The notes under the pieces were generated by a model, which worked only from the letters and a program-made list of their open reading frames with translations, searched no databases and was not told where the DNA came from. DNA of 44,169 nt from Bacteroidales bacterium (GTDB lineage: Bacteria > Bacteroidota > Bacteroidia > Bacteroidales > FEN-979). Position 1 is the first letter of the stretch, and each line of letters begins with the position of its first letter. The stretch is taken from contig JAUXWT010000069.1 in NCBI GenBank assembly GCA_030681475.1, positions 1 to 44,169 of the forward strand, read 5' to 3'. The translations under genes were made by a program, and so were the position numbers. Shown here in pieces: positions 1 to 8,856 of this stretch.

Positions 1-3000
1 ATGATATTATTGGAAATGGTATTGTCATCATTACCGGTGCTTGTTCCTGTTGAAAATATGACGATACCTGAGGTTGTTCCAATACATGAACCCTCCATGG
101 TGGAATTCTTTACCGTGTTGCCGGAGGCATCGTTGGCAAAAAGAAACACGGATGCCGATGAATTTGTATTGGTGTTCCTGAAAATAAGATAATTTCCGCT
201 GCCATTGAAACTGCCATCTATGGTTACCCTGTCGGCTCCGTTAAACCGGATAAACCCGTTGTTAAGATTACAACTGACTAGCCGTTGGACGGCAGCCCCG
301 GGAATTATTGTCAATGTGTAGTTCCCGGTTCCCGTTTCGTTCCATTGATTCAGCGGATTGTTTCCATCTTCAATCAGATCGGAAGTAATATTCACCGTGA
401 CATTACCCCCTAAGCCCAGACTGTTGATTGTTGCAAACAAGCCCCCGTCATTTGTCAGCGAGGTAAATAACTGGCCTGTGCCTACATTATATACTCCGCT
501 CAGCGCCGACGGTTGGAAACCGGTATTTACCTCGTCTGCACCGATATCCGGTGCCGTTTCATCACCAAAATATCCGGGATTTCCCTGGCGGATTGCACCA
601 TCAAAATCTTCCGTGATCCCTGAAATGTTCACTGCAGAATTAAAGGCCAGGGTGGATTTTAACGGGTCAAGGTGCAGGTACGTTCCGTTTGCTCCGATAA
701 CACTTTTAAACTTGGAACCGGAGATCAGATCCTCATAAACCGAGAATGTTTCCCGGGTGGGGCCAACCATTGCCTGGTATTCTCCCAGGGTTTGTGCAGA
801 ATTGGTGCCGTCATAAAAAACCAGACGGGTTGATGATGGAGCCCCGGCATGGAACAGATTGTTGTTGGAGGCAAGGGTGAAATTGTTCAGGGAGGTTCCT
901 GAACGGCGGTATGCCGCTGTGATCCCCGTTCCGGAGGGTACCGATTGATTGATGATGATGTTGTTCCGTAAAGTCAGGGCAGCGGTGGTTGCTGTCGCGC
1001 TGACTGTATGATAGACCCCTGTTGAACCAAAATTTGCGCCTGTAGAGGCGGAATTGAGATAGATGGTGTTATAATAGACGTAGATGCTGGAATTCGTCCC
1101 GGTATTGGTAACACTGATGGCCCTGACGGGGTCGACAGCGCTGGAATTTGGCGTCGACAGGTCGCCGATAAGATTATTGTCTATTTGAACCTGTATGCCG
1201 GTAGTCGTGCCTGATACAAGGATACCGTTTACCGTTCCACCGGTGATACTGGCCGTGAGGTTGTAAATTTTATTCCTGGAGATCTTCCTGTAGGTTCCTG
1301 CTGTAACAGAAATGCCTGTCACGGCTGCAGCTCCCGAACTTGTCAGGTCGTTGATGGTGTTCGATGAAAATATTTCATTGCCGCTTCCGGTTACGATGCC
1401 GGTAATGGCTGCGCCACCGGAAATGTTTGACATGGTGTTGCCGGAAACCACGCCGCTGCCATTTGCCCCGCCGCTGACAGTCAATACCGTAATTGCAGAT
1501 GAACCTCCTGTCCAGTTACTGAAAGAATTACCGGTGAAGGTCTTGACGGATTGCCCTCCCGCGTCGGTGTGCACCCAACCTGCCATGGTTGTGGCACCGG
1601 TGATGCTGATCTTTGAAAAATCATTGTTAATGTGGTTGACGGCGACGCCCGCTGCAGTAGTTGCTGCCGTGCTGGTGAACAGGGTAACTGTTCCTCCTGC
1701 CCCGGTTTTCTTGAAATAAAATTCGGGAGCTGGGATGGTGGCGGTCACAATCTTGTTTTCACTGACAGTCTGTGTGGCATTGGCGGGCAGCACGACCGAA
1801 TTGGATATAAAGATAACCGCTCCGGTCGTATTAACCTCCAGGTCGGTGAAAGTGTTGTTGATGATCTCCTGCTTCTTTGTTGTAGCAGCATTAATAATAT
1901 ATGTATGGGCGCTCGACCCCTGCACGTTATGGATAATGCCCCTGAAATCATTTCGTTGAATATAAAGTTCGCAGTTTGCAGTGGCTGTTGTAACGGTAAT
2001 CCCGGCCAGGGCGCTTGAGTTGGCAGCAGTATAGGTTACTAAGCCTCCATCGCCGTTCCCAAACTGGTTGTCGTTGATATTCAGGAAAGCTGTCACAGCA
2101 CCGGTGCTGGAAATACCGGTAACGGCACCTGTGGTTGTGGACCGTACAATATTTCTGATGGTGTTTTCGCTGATCGTCGTGGCTGCAACGGCGGAAACAT
2201 TGGAAATAGCCGTAAATCCCGTCGTTCCCGTAATTGAACAAGACAGGATCCTGTTTCCGGTAATGTTTAAAACCGCCGCTGTGGCAGCCGTGACGGATAT
2301 CCCCGTGGACGCACCGGTTCCGGTATTATTAATCGCGATGATGTTATTCTGGGTAACATCCAGCGTCGTGCTGCTTCCTGCCGCACTGTTGAGAATACCA
2401 TTGAATACAGACGCACCCGTACCATAAGCTGTACAGTTCTGGATAGTGTTTCCTGTTATTGAAATCGTTCCGGTTGCAGCGTTGTTGATTCCGTTAAAGG
2501 TGCACACCCCGGAAGTGGTAACAGTGAGGGTTCCAATGGCAATGGCGTTGGCAGTTCCCGTACTGCCTATGGTGTTGGAACTGATGGTATAGCTGCCTGT
2601 GCCTGCACTATATATCCCGTAAAAAATATAACCGATGGCTGCAACTCCGGTTCCGGTATTAATGGCCCCGATGATGTTGTTCTGGATGGAAACATTACTG
2701 GTCGTGGTGGAATAAATACCGGAAATGTTGGTCAGGGTGGTTGCTGAGGTTACTGCGATTGCGTCGGTACCCATTGCCCCGCCTATGGTATTTCCATTTA
2801 TTCCTCCGATGTCGACAGCCCCGGCCAGTATGGTGATCCCGCTGAAGGCTCCCGGCAAGGCAATGGCTGTCGATGAAGCAATGCTGATTCCTGATACGGT
2901 ATTTCCCTGGACGCTGGTAACTTCACCAGTTCCGACGGTCAATTCGATACCCCTGAACATGTAACCGTAACTGCCGGTATAGGTAGTCTTTCCGGTGCCG

Positions 3001-6000
3001 CCGGAATTGATGAATCCAATGATGTTGTCGGTGATCACATATCCCTGCCCGGTTAAAACAGCAATGGCCCTGTGAGTTAAAGCGGCGGAGCAGGCTCTCG
3101 GGGAGGTCTGGAAGAACCGGTTGCCAGTAATGTTCCAGTCCGAACTGTTTGAAAATACAAGAATTCCTGAGGAGCCATTGGTTCCGGCATTAAAATAATC
3201 CTGGATGTTGTTGCCGGAAATGGTTATGCCGCTGTTGTCAGTCACACCCGAGCTCCCTGCAGAGTAGATGGCGTTCAAATGAAGGTTCGATCCGGCTGGC
3301 TTGATGGTATTCAGGGAAACGGTATTGTTATCGTTGCCCGTTGTGGTTCCCGCTGAGAAGAATATTGTGCCATAGGCCGGTCCGGTACCGCTTCCCTCGA
3401 TGGTACAATTGGTGATGGTATTATTGCTTGCATCCGCGATAAACCGGATGGTCGAGGCCGTGCCGGAAGTGTTTGTATTCCTGATGGCCAGGGAGTTTCC
3501 CCCGCTGTTCAGCCCGTCAATGGTGACGTTGTTGGCTCCGTTCAGGTCGATCAATGCACCTGCAATATTACCGCTTACAATGCAGGCTCCGCCATTGGGT
3601 TGGATGGTAATTGAAGAATAGGATGCACCTCCCGTGCCACTTGCGTTGATAACTGCTGAAGCGGCCTCCGTGGTATTCCCGTTAATATTTATCGTAATGA
3701 CATCCTGGTGTGTACCAAGATTAATTGCTGCAAAGGCTGCCAGCAGGGTGGCATAACATGCTGATCCTCCAACAGTCGCGTTAACTTCAACGGCATTGGC
3801 AGTCCAGGTGCATATCGTGCTCCATGAACTGGCCGTACATCCGTAGCTGCCGGCAGTCCTACGGGACTGAACGATCACACTTCCCGTAGCGCTGCTCGTA
3901 TTGATCGCACTCCCACTTGTATATGCGGAATAAGTACTTCCGCCATTAATACTAACCTGGTATTCGTTCGCTGCGCCTGTCGAACCTCCCGATCCCCCTG
4001 TTCCGGTTACCGTGCCTATATTAAAACCTGAGCAGATCGTACTGCCGTTGGTTGGATTTGCTGCCGACAGCGTTGGTGCTGTCGGAGCCGAAGCAATTGT
4101 CCAGGTGCAGATCGTACTCCAAGCAGTTGTAGTACAATTGGTTCCGGTCCCGCCTGTTCTGCGGGACTGTACAATAACGCTTCCGGCAGCGCCGCTTGTG
4201 TTGATCGCATTCCCACTGGTATATGCTGAATATGAGCTTCCGCCATTTATACTTACCTGGTATTCATCCACCGCCCCGGTTCCGCCTCCTGTGCCGGCGT
4301 TTCCTGTAACCGTTCCTGAATTATAGCCAGCACAGATTGAACTGCCGGTGGTTGGGCTTGCAACTGACAGGGTGGGAGCGACAGGTATATTACTTACTGT
4401 GGCAGTAACCGCAGTTCGTGAGGCTGTCGTACATCCGTTGGCAGTGGCATCAACATAATAGGTTGTCGTTGTCAAAATGGATGGCGTAGTAAAACTGATT
4501 CCGGTTCCGAGTGAACTGCCCCCCGTGGAAGCTGAATACCAGTTGATTATACCGGCAGAAGCCGAAGCGCCAAGTCCAACCGTACCCGTTCCGCACCTTG
4601 AACCCGGTGTGGTGCCTGTGATCGTTGGAACCGCGACTACTGTAACGGCGAGTGAACTTTCGGGACTTGTGCCGCAGGTGTTGCCTGCTGTCACGCTGAT
4701 GTTCCCGTTCTGGCCGGCACTGCCGGTTGTTACCGTAACCGATGTTGCCGCCTGTCCGCCTGTAATTGACCATCCGGTTGGAACTGTCCAGTTGTAGGTT
4801 GTTGCACCGGGTACGGATGAAATGCTGTAAACCTGGCCTGTTAATGCGGGACATTGTGCTGTGGTCCCGGTGATTGCCCCGGGTGTTACCGGACAAATAA
4901 AAACCGTGAAATTTGGCCCGAATTCAGATGTGTTTCCCGATCCGTCGGAGGCGGTTCCCGTGATTTTATCTCCGTCAATCCATCCGCTTACGCTGATCGA
5001 ACCACTGAGGTTCCCGTTTGCATCAGTTGTCAGGTACCCGAGATAGTTCTTCCCTTCGCCATTGCCGCTTGCGTGATCGTCGCTTTTGAAGATCTCCACC
5101 CGCGCATTTCCGAATGTACTCTGACCGGGTGCACTTCCGACATAGCCTGCAACCGTCAGGGTAGTCCCGCTGATCCCTGCCGAGGTGAATACGGGAAAGT
5201 CCATGTCATAATTGGGGTATGAAACATCCTTGGTGCCGTTGTTCGGGGTAATGCCGTCACCGGTCGATGCTGAAAGCACAAGGTCAATTCCCAGGTTGGT
5301 GTTGGCGAATGTACTGTTCATGGTGATGAAATGGTTATTCGTGTTCGCGCTTTCGCGGGATACGAGAATTCCAACCGGGTTGTAGCTGAAAATATTCTTG
5401 CGGACGGTAATGTTGTTTACCCCCGCCCTGATCGTTAAACCTGATGTCGTATTGTTGCGCGAGGTGTTGTTCTCAACAAGGGTGTTGTTGCTCCCTCCTA
5501 ATCCGGAACTCCCGCATTCAATTCCGTTCCCGGCTCCGGGTTGTGGTGTACCGGTATTGTTTGTGTTGTTATGGCTCAGGTTATACTGAATTGTGGAGTT
5601 GATCCCGTCAATATCAATTCCATCATGGCCGTTGGAATTCCAGCCATTGCCAAACGCTTCGCAGTAAGTCACCGTCATGACCGATGCCGTCGATGTTCCC
5701 AGTATCCCGCTTTCTCCGTTCCAGCCAACATAGCATTGGTCAACCGTGCAGGAGGATACGCTGGTCACCCTGACGCCCATTCCGTTATTGCGCAAGCTAC
5801 CCGGATCTGCTCCGTCTGGCAGTGTGCCGACCAGCATGTTCCGGATAACCCTGTTGGTTCCGTTCCCTGAAGTAATGGTGATAAGGTGCCTTCCGTTATA
5901 CATGGCGAACCCCTGGAGAAGGATGTCGGATACGGTTCCGCTCAATGTAAGCGCGGCGTATCTTGAACCTGTCCACGAGGCGTTAATTGCCACCTCAGGA

Positions 6001-7007
6001 CGAGGATATTGGGGTAATGAGACCGCATCAACGCCCACGGTGCCACCGGTGCCGACCTCCCCGGCGTTCGTATTCCCTACGTTTGTTGTTTGCGTGGTTC
6101 CGTTAAGGCTGGTTGATGAAGCGGTAATATCCGGAAGCGCTGTGGTCAGGGTGATAGTGGCCACGCCGTTGGATAGTTGATTCGTCAGCCCTGTCCGCAA
6201 TCCGGGATGCGCATTCCCGTCGGAGATCATGAATATTGAAACATCCTGGCCTGCAGGCTGCCCGGTCAGGGCAAGTCCAGTGTTTCCAAGGGTGTTCGCA
6301 TTGGTGATGAACTGGCGGAGCGAACCCTGTCCGGTGTTGTTAATGTTGACAATCGTATTAAAGCTGAACCCGAAATCGATGCCCGTGATATCGGCAGATC
6401 CGATGACCACTATCGTGACCGACTGCGCCGTTCCGGTCAGGATGGCGGTAAAGACAAAAGTAGATGTGTTGAACGTTGTACCCGAAGATCCGTTGCCGGG
6501 ATCTGCAACGGTGGGATCTGTTCCCCCCACATAATCGGAAACCTCCATTGCTGTGCCTGAAGTGGCATCAGTGCGGTAGGTCTGGACAGGCAGGCAGGAT
6601 GTTGTGTAACCGGAACGGGACGAAGTTACGGACGCATTCACGACGCGGATATGGTAATCCCCGGCGTCGAGGCCGGTAAAGGAGTAATCACCGTTTACAT
6701 CAGTGGTCGCAAATGATTGAAAAACGCCGGAAGCGTTGTAAATCTCGACCCTGGCATTGCTTCTGCTTATGCCCGAGCATGTCGCTTTGCTTCTCCCGGC
6801 TCCGCCTCCGTAGTTTATGTCCTCAAATACATTCCCGGAGAGGTTGTAGGTAATCGCCGGTTGATCGCCGTCATGCGGGTTCCGGGTTTGAGCGGATGTC
6901 CTGATGATGCTGCCTGAAAAAATAAGGTAAAAAACAAAAAACAATAGAATGCCCGGCACGCTTTCAGTGAAAGTGCCTGGACAAAGTGTTGTTTTTTGAG
7001 GATTCAT
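1..7007 (-). CDS. Giant exported beta-helix / Ig-repeat surface protein (C-terminus outside window)
   Basis: The minus-strand frame from the ATG at 7007 is open to the left edge, at least 2335 residues with no stop found where I read it codon by codon. A basic and then hydrophobic N-terminus (about residues 15-40) looks like a signal peptide. About residues 50-126 form a CNA-B/SdrD-like beta-sandwich (NVFEDINYGGG, then TTDVNGDYSFTGLDAGDY). Near 210-240 is a GQGSLRQFITNAN motif that commonly opens beta-helix regions, followed by a first beta helix to about 583. Ig-like domains follow at 617-873, then two ~99-residue fibronectin-like copies at 873-1070, then a long second beta helix rich in ITGNTI/ISNISG turns, and the start of a third from about 2157. 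The likely role is a T9SS-exported adhesin or polysaccharide-binding protein; the sorting domain would lie outside the window. It follows the receiver gene by 97 bp on the same strand. The start is the only ATG that precedes the hydrophobic segment. Confidence 0.85.
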   Translation of the reverse strand, partial: MNPQKTTLCPGTFTESVPGILLFFVFYLIFSGSIIRTSAQTRNPHDGDQPAITYNLSGNVFEDINYGGGAGRSKATCSGISRSNARVEIYNASGVFQSFATTDVNGDYSFTGLDAGDYHIRVVNASVTSSRSGYTTSCLPVQTYRTDATSGTAMEVSDYVGGTDPTVADPGNGSSGTTFNTSTFVFTAILTGTAQSVTIVVIGSADITGIDFGFSFNTIVNINNTGQGSLRQFITNANTLGNTGLALTGQPAGQDVSIFMISDGNAHPGLRTGLTNQLSNGVATITLTTALPDITASSTSLNGTTQTTNVGNTNAGEVGTGGTVGVDAVSLPQYPRPEVAINASWTGSRYAALTLSGTVSDILLQGFAMYNGRHLITITSGNGTNRVIRNMLVGTLPDGADPGSLRNNGMGVRVTSVSSCTVDQCYVGWNGESGILGTSTASVMTVTYCEAFGNGWNSNGHDGIDIDGINSTIQYNLSHNNTNNTGTPQPGAGNGIECGSSGLGGSNNTLVENNTSRNNTTSGLTIRAGVNNITVRKNIFSYNPVGILVSRESANTNNHFITMNSTFANTNLGIDLVLSASTGDGITPNNGTKDVSYPNYDMDFPVFTSAGISGTTLTVAGYVGSAPGQSTFGNARVEIFKSDDHASGNGEGKNYLGYLTTDANGNLSGSISVSGWIDGDKITGTASDGSGNTSEFGPNFTVFICPVTPGAITGTTAQCPALTGQVYSISSVPGATTYNWTVPTGWSITGGQAATSVTVTTGSAGQNGNISVTAGNTCGTSPESSLAVTVVAVPTITGTTPGSRCGTGTVGLGASASAGIINWYSASTGGSSLGTGISFTTPSILTTTTYYVDATANGCTTASRTAVTATVSNIPVAPTLSVASPTTGSSICAGYNSGTVTGNAGTGGGTGAVDEYQVSINGGSSYSAYTSGNAINTSGAAGSVIVQSRRTGGTGTNCTTTAWSTICTWTIASAPTAPTLSAANPTNGSTICSGFNIGTVTGTGGSGGSTGAANEYQVSINGGSTYSAYTSGSAINTSSATGSVIVQSRRTAGSYGCTASSWSTICTWTANAVEVNATVGGSACYATLLAAFAAINLGTHQDVITININGNTTEAASAVINASGTGGASYSSITIQPNGGACIVSGNIAGALIDLNGANNVTIDGLNSGGNSLAIRNTNTSGTASTIRFIADASNNTITNCTIEGSGTGPAYGTIFFSAGTTTGNDNNTVSLNTIKPAGSNLHLNAIYSAGSSGVTDNSGITISGNNIQDYFNAGTNGSSGILVFSNSSDWNITGNRFFQTSPRACSAALTHRAIAVLTGQGYVITDNIIGFINSGGTGKTTYTGSYGYMFRGIELTVGTGEVTSVQGNTVSGISIASSTAIALPGAFSGITILAGAVDIGGINGNTIGGAMGTDAIAVTSATTLTNISGIYSTTTSNVSIQNNIIGAINTGTGVAAIGYIFYGIYSAGTGSYTISSNTIGSTGTANAIAIGTLTVTTSGVCTFNGINNAATGTISITGNTIQNCTAYGTGASVFNGILNSAAGSSTTLDVTQNNIIAINNTGTGASTGISVTAATAAVLNITGNRILSCSITGTTGFTAISNVSAVAATTISENTIRNIVRSTTTGAVTGISSTGAVTAFLNINDNQFGNGDGGLVTYTAANSSALAGITVTTATANCELYIQRNDFRGIIHNVQGSSAHTYIINAATTKKQEIINNTFTDLEVNTTGAVIFISNSVVLPANATQTVSENKIVTATIPAPEFYFKKTGAGGTVTLFTSTAATTAAGVAVNHINNDFSKISITGATTMAGWVHTDAGGQSVKTFTGNSFSNWTGGSSAITVLTVSGGANGSGVVSGNTMSNISGGAAITGIVTGSGNEIFSSNTINDLTSSGAAAVTGISVTAGTYRKISRNKIYNLTASITGGTVNGILVSGTTTGIQVQIDNNLIGDLSTPNSSAVDPVRAISVTNTGTNSSIYVYYNTIYLNSASTGANFGSTGVYHTVSATATTAALTLRNNIIINQSVPSGTGITAAYRRSGTSLNNFTLASNNNLFHAGAPSSTRLVFYDGTNSAQTLGEYQAMVGPTRETFSVYEDLISGSKFKSVIGANGTYLHLDPLKSTLAFNSAVNISGITEDFDGAIRQGNPGYFGDETAPDIGADEVNTGFQPSALSGVYNVGTGQLFTSLTNDGGLFATINSLGLGGNVTVNITSDLIEDGNNPLNQWNETGTGNYTLTIIPGAAVQRLVSCNLNNGFIRFNGADRVTIDGSFNGSGNYLIFRNTNTNSSASVFLFANDASGNTVKNSTMEGSCIGTTSGIVIFSTGTSTGNDDNTISNNI
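3802..4395 (-). repeat. Two tandem 297-bp copies (fibronectin/Ig-like module) inside the giant beta-helix gene
   Basis: The block starting GTCCAGGTGCA at 3802 recurs at 4099, exactly 297 bp (99 codons) away. Each copy encodes a module with NEYQVSINGG/DEYQVSINGG, SVIVQSRRT and WSTICTWT. The copies are clearly homologous but diverged, so this is an older in-frame duplication of a surface module. Confidence 0.8.
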
Positions 7008-7104
7008 CGGGCCTTTATTTAATCTTGTTTCTTTACGAAATTGCTTATGCGGTTATGGTAAAGGAGGCATTTTCTTCACGCGTTCCATGCCGGTCATTGG
7101 CTAT

Positions 7105-7488
7105 TCAGTCACCTTGAAATGCTATTTCCCGACTTAACATATTGATAATGACAAAATTGAGCTTCTCAAAGTCATCTGATTTGCTCAGGAAATAATCGGC
7201 GCCAAGGGCAAGGCACTTATCACGGTATTGCGGATAGGTGTAATTGGTCAGAATGCAGACCTTCGTCCTCATCCTGGCCTCTTTTAAATTCTTGAGCACC
7301 TCCATGCCGCCCATTTCCGGCATACGCAGATCAAGCAGGACCAGGTCGGGATCATACTTCGTGATCATCTCCATGGCAATTCTCCCATTAACGGCTTCAC
7401 CCACGATGGTCACCCGCTCAAAATCCTTGACAAGATTTTTTATCCTTTCCCTTATTATCAATGAGTCATCTGCTATCAGGAGCTTCAT
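7105..7488 (-). CDS. Receiver-only response regulator (CheY-like, stand-alone)
   Basis: This 127-residue protein is one REC domain with no output domain. The acidic pair D7-D8, phospho-acceptor D53 (VLLDLRMPEM), T81 and K103 (LSKSDD) are all present, so it should accept a phosphoryl group. I place the start at the ATG at 7488 (MKLLIADDS) because receiver domains normally begin there; an upstream in-frame start would add 14 residues that look like non-domain sequence. It lies 97 bp before the giant beta-helix gene on the same strand, and 736 bp after the stop of the LuxR-type regulator at 8225, with an opposite-strand gene inserted between them. It may relay from the kinase at 8857 or act by protein contact; its partner is inferred only from position. 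Confidence 0.88.
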   Translation of the reverse strand: MKLLIADDSLIIRERIKNLVKDFERVTIVGEAVNGRIAMEMITKYDPDLVLLDLRMPEMGGMEVLKNLKEARMRTKVCILTNYTYPQYRDKCLALGADYFLSKSDDFEKLNFVIINMLSREIAFQGD

Positions 7489-7612
7489 AAGTTCGGTTTT
7501 ATGTGAAGGAGCAAAGATAGGCGAGGCCAATTCCCTGCTTTATAGGGGGCTTGGAGGTTCTTTGTAAAGAAGATGCTGATTTATTTGTAGGGGAATGACT
7601 GACAAGAGTTCG

Positions 7613-7700
7613 GGAAACAGGGTGACAAGGAGAGAGGGTGACAGGGTAACAAGGTAACAGGGTAACAGGGTGACAAGGTGCTGGGGTGACGGGGTGTTAA
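7613..7700. repeat. Left octamer array (GGTGACAG family), about 11 units
   Basis: Read on the plus strand in strict 8-bp register from 7613: ggaaacag, ggtgacaa, ggagagag, ggtgacag, ggtaacaa, ggtaacag, ggtaacag, ggtgacaa, ggtgctgg, ggtgacgg, ggtgttaa. The array lies upstream of the four-helix-bundle gene. A second array of the same unit, inverted, lies immediately downstream of that gene at 8160-8223. Confidence 0.9.
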
Positions 7701-7722
7701 GATCATGAGAAAATCATAATTT

Positions 7723-7730
7723 TAATTTTG
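7723..7730 (+). promoter_or_regulatory. Candidate -7 promoter box for the four-helix-bundle gene
   Basis: TAATTTTG matches the Bacteroidetes TAnnTTTG -7 consensus exactly and lies 68 bp before the ATG at 7798, just right of the left octamer array. I see no convincing -33 TTG box at the usual spacing, so the call is tentative. Confidence 0.35.
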
Positions 7731-7797
7731 TTGATAACTTTTTCTCTTTTTTAAGTCACCTTTTTTAGTTTTCCGGATTAAGTAGAAAACATATTCC

Positions 7798-8157
7798 ATG
7801 AAAACTCACAAAGATTTGAATGCCTGGAAAAACAGTATTGATCTTGTAATAGAAATTTACAGACTTACTAAAGCTATTCCGAAAGAAGAGTTATTTTGCT
7901 TAACTGTACAGCTTAGACGAGCAGCCATATCAGTCCCGTCCAATATCAGTGAAGGTGCAGCCCGGAATCAAAAAAAAGAGTTTATCAGATATTTGCGGAT
8001 TTCGATAGGCAGTCTGGCAGAAATTGAGACACAAATCCTTATTGCAAGACACCTGGAATATATTAGTGAACAAGAGCAGATTAATATTACAGGTAACATC
8101 AACAAAATCAGGTCACAAATTGCAGGATTGATCAGAAACCTGGAACAACGACTATAA
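7798..8157 (+). CDS. Four-helix-bundle protein of the S23 / 23S rRNA intervening-sequence family
   Basis: This 119-residue protein is close to the usual family length. It begins with the typical 'HKDLNAWKNSIDLVIEIYRLT' type helix (residues 3-24) and carries the family core QLRRAAISVPSNISEGAAR (about 38-56), then KEFIRYLRISIGSLAEIETQ and a last helix rich in Leu and Ile. The family includes the small protein encoded in 23S rRNA intervening sequences of Leptospira and Coxiella, and Avd of diversity-generating retroelements; its molecular role outside those settings is not settled. Here it is on the plus strand between two minus-strand regulator genes, with inverted arrays of one 8-bp repeat on both sides. 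That arrangement looks like an inserted cassette. No reverse transcriptase or rRNA is present nearby. Confidence 0.9.
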   Translation: MKTHKDLNAWKNSIDLVIEIYRLTKAIPKEELFCLTVQLRRAAISVPSNISEGAARNQKKEFIRYLRISIGSLAEIETQILIARHLEYISEQEQINITGNINKIRSQIAGLIRNLEQRL

Positions 8158-8159
8158 CC

Positions 8160-8223
8160 CCAGTTACCCTGTCACCCAGTCACCCAGTCACCCAGTCACC
8201 CTGTTACCCTATTACCTTGTCAC
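8160..8223. repeat. Right octamer array, inverted copy of the left array, 8 units
   Basis: Read on the plus strand in strict 8-bp register from 8160: ccagttac, cctgtcac, ccagtcac three times, cctgttac, cctattac, cttgtcac. The reverse complement is the same GGTGACAG/GGTAACAG family seen at 7613-7700, so the two arrays are inverted relative to each other around the S23-family gene. The array starts 2 bp after that gene's stop and ends 1 bp before the stop codon of the minus-strand LuxR-type gene at 8225. Confidence 0.9.
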
Positions 8224-8224
8224 C

Positions 8225-8854
8225 TTACTCAATAAGGTTATTCTTGACCGCATACAGGGTCAGATCGGCATTCTTCTTAACGCCCATTTTCTCCATAATT
8301 CTTGCACGGTATGTGCTCACAGTTTTATCGGAGATAAAGATCTCCCTGGCGATTTCAACTACTGTTTTCCCTTTTGCAAGCATGATCATCACCTGGAATT
8401 CTCTTTCCGAAAGTGAATCATGAGGGTTCTGTTCGGTATGGCTATGATTGGAAAAAAACAATGACTCGGCAAAGGCAGAGGAGACATATTTCCCACCGGC
8501 CGCTATTTTTCGGATCGCTGCTGCCAGCTCTTCATAAGCGCTGTCCTTTGAAAGGTATCCTGCCGCTCCCAGTTTAAACGCCCTGATTGCGTATTGTTCC
8601 TGTGGATGAAAACTCAGCATCAATACGCGCGATTCGATGTTCAACTGACGCATGCGCTGAAGTATGTCAAGCCCGCTGAGACCGGGCATTGAAATATCAA
8701 GGATCACGAGGTCGTAGGCTATACTTTTAACCTTCATCAGCGCCTCAATGCCTTCCGACACTTCATCAATTAGACAAACTTCTGGTAATGATTTTAAAAT
8801 CTGCTTGACTCCTTCACGAACGATGGCATGATCATCGGCAACCAGGATTTTCAT
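8225..8854 (-). CDS. NarL/FixJ-type response regulator (REC + LuxR HTH)
   Basis: This 209-residue protein matches the usual NarL-type length. The receiver occupies residues 1-120 with D7-D8, phospho-acceptor D53 (VILDISMPG), S81 and K103. The LuxR-type helix-turn-helix is at about 146-205 (SLSEREFQVMIMLAKGK, then IAREIFISDKTVSTYRARIMEKMGV). It should bind DNA as a dimer when phosphorylated. It starts 2 bp after the stop of the sensor kinase at 8857, so the pair is co-transcribed and very probably cognate. Its stop codon abuts an octamer repeat array. Targets cannot be read from the sequence, but the flanking genes are surface proteins and a secreted protease. Confidence 0.95.
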   Translation of the reverse strand: MKILVADDHAIVREGVKQILKSLPEVCLIDEVSEGIEALMKVKSIAYDLVILDISMPGLSGLDILQRMRQLNIESRVLMLSFHPQEQYAIRAFKLGAAGYLSKDSAYEELAAAIRKIAAGGKYVSSAFAESLFFSNHSHTEQNPHDSLSEREFQVMIMLAKGKTVVEIAREIFISDKTVSTYRARIMEKMGVKKNADLTLYAVKNNLIE

Positions 8855-8856
8855 GG

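Noticed and set aside
1312-6534. Many plus-strand open frames of 60-150 codons
   Set aside because: They are antisense to the continuous minus-strand giant gene, with compositions rich in Pro and Val that mirror its Gly/Thr/Asn codons.
7798-8157. Diversity-generating retroelement, because Avd belongs to the same four-helix family
   Set aside because: No reverse transcriptase, template repeat or variable repeat is visible in the window.
7613-8223. CRISPR array made of the octamer units
   Set aside because: Units are 8 bp, contiguous and without spacers, and no cas gene is present.
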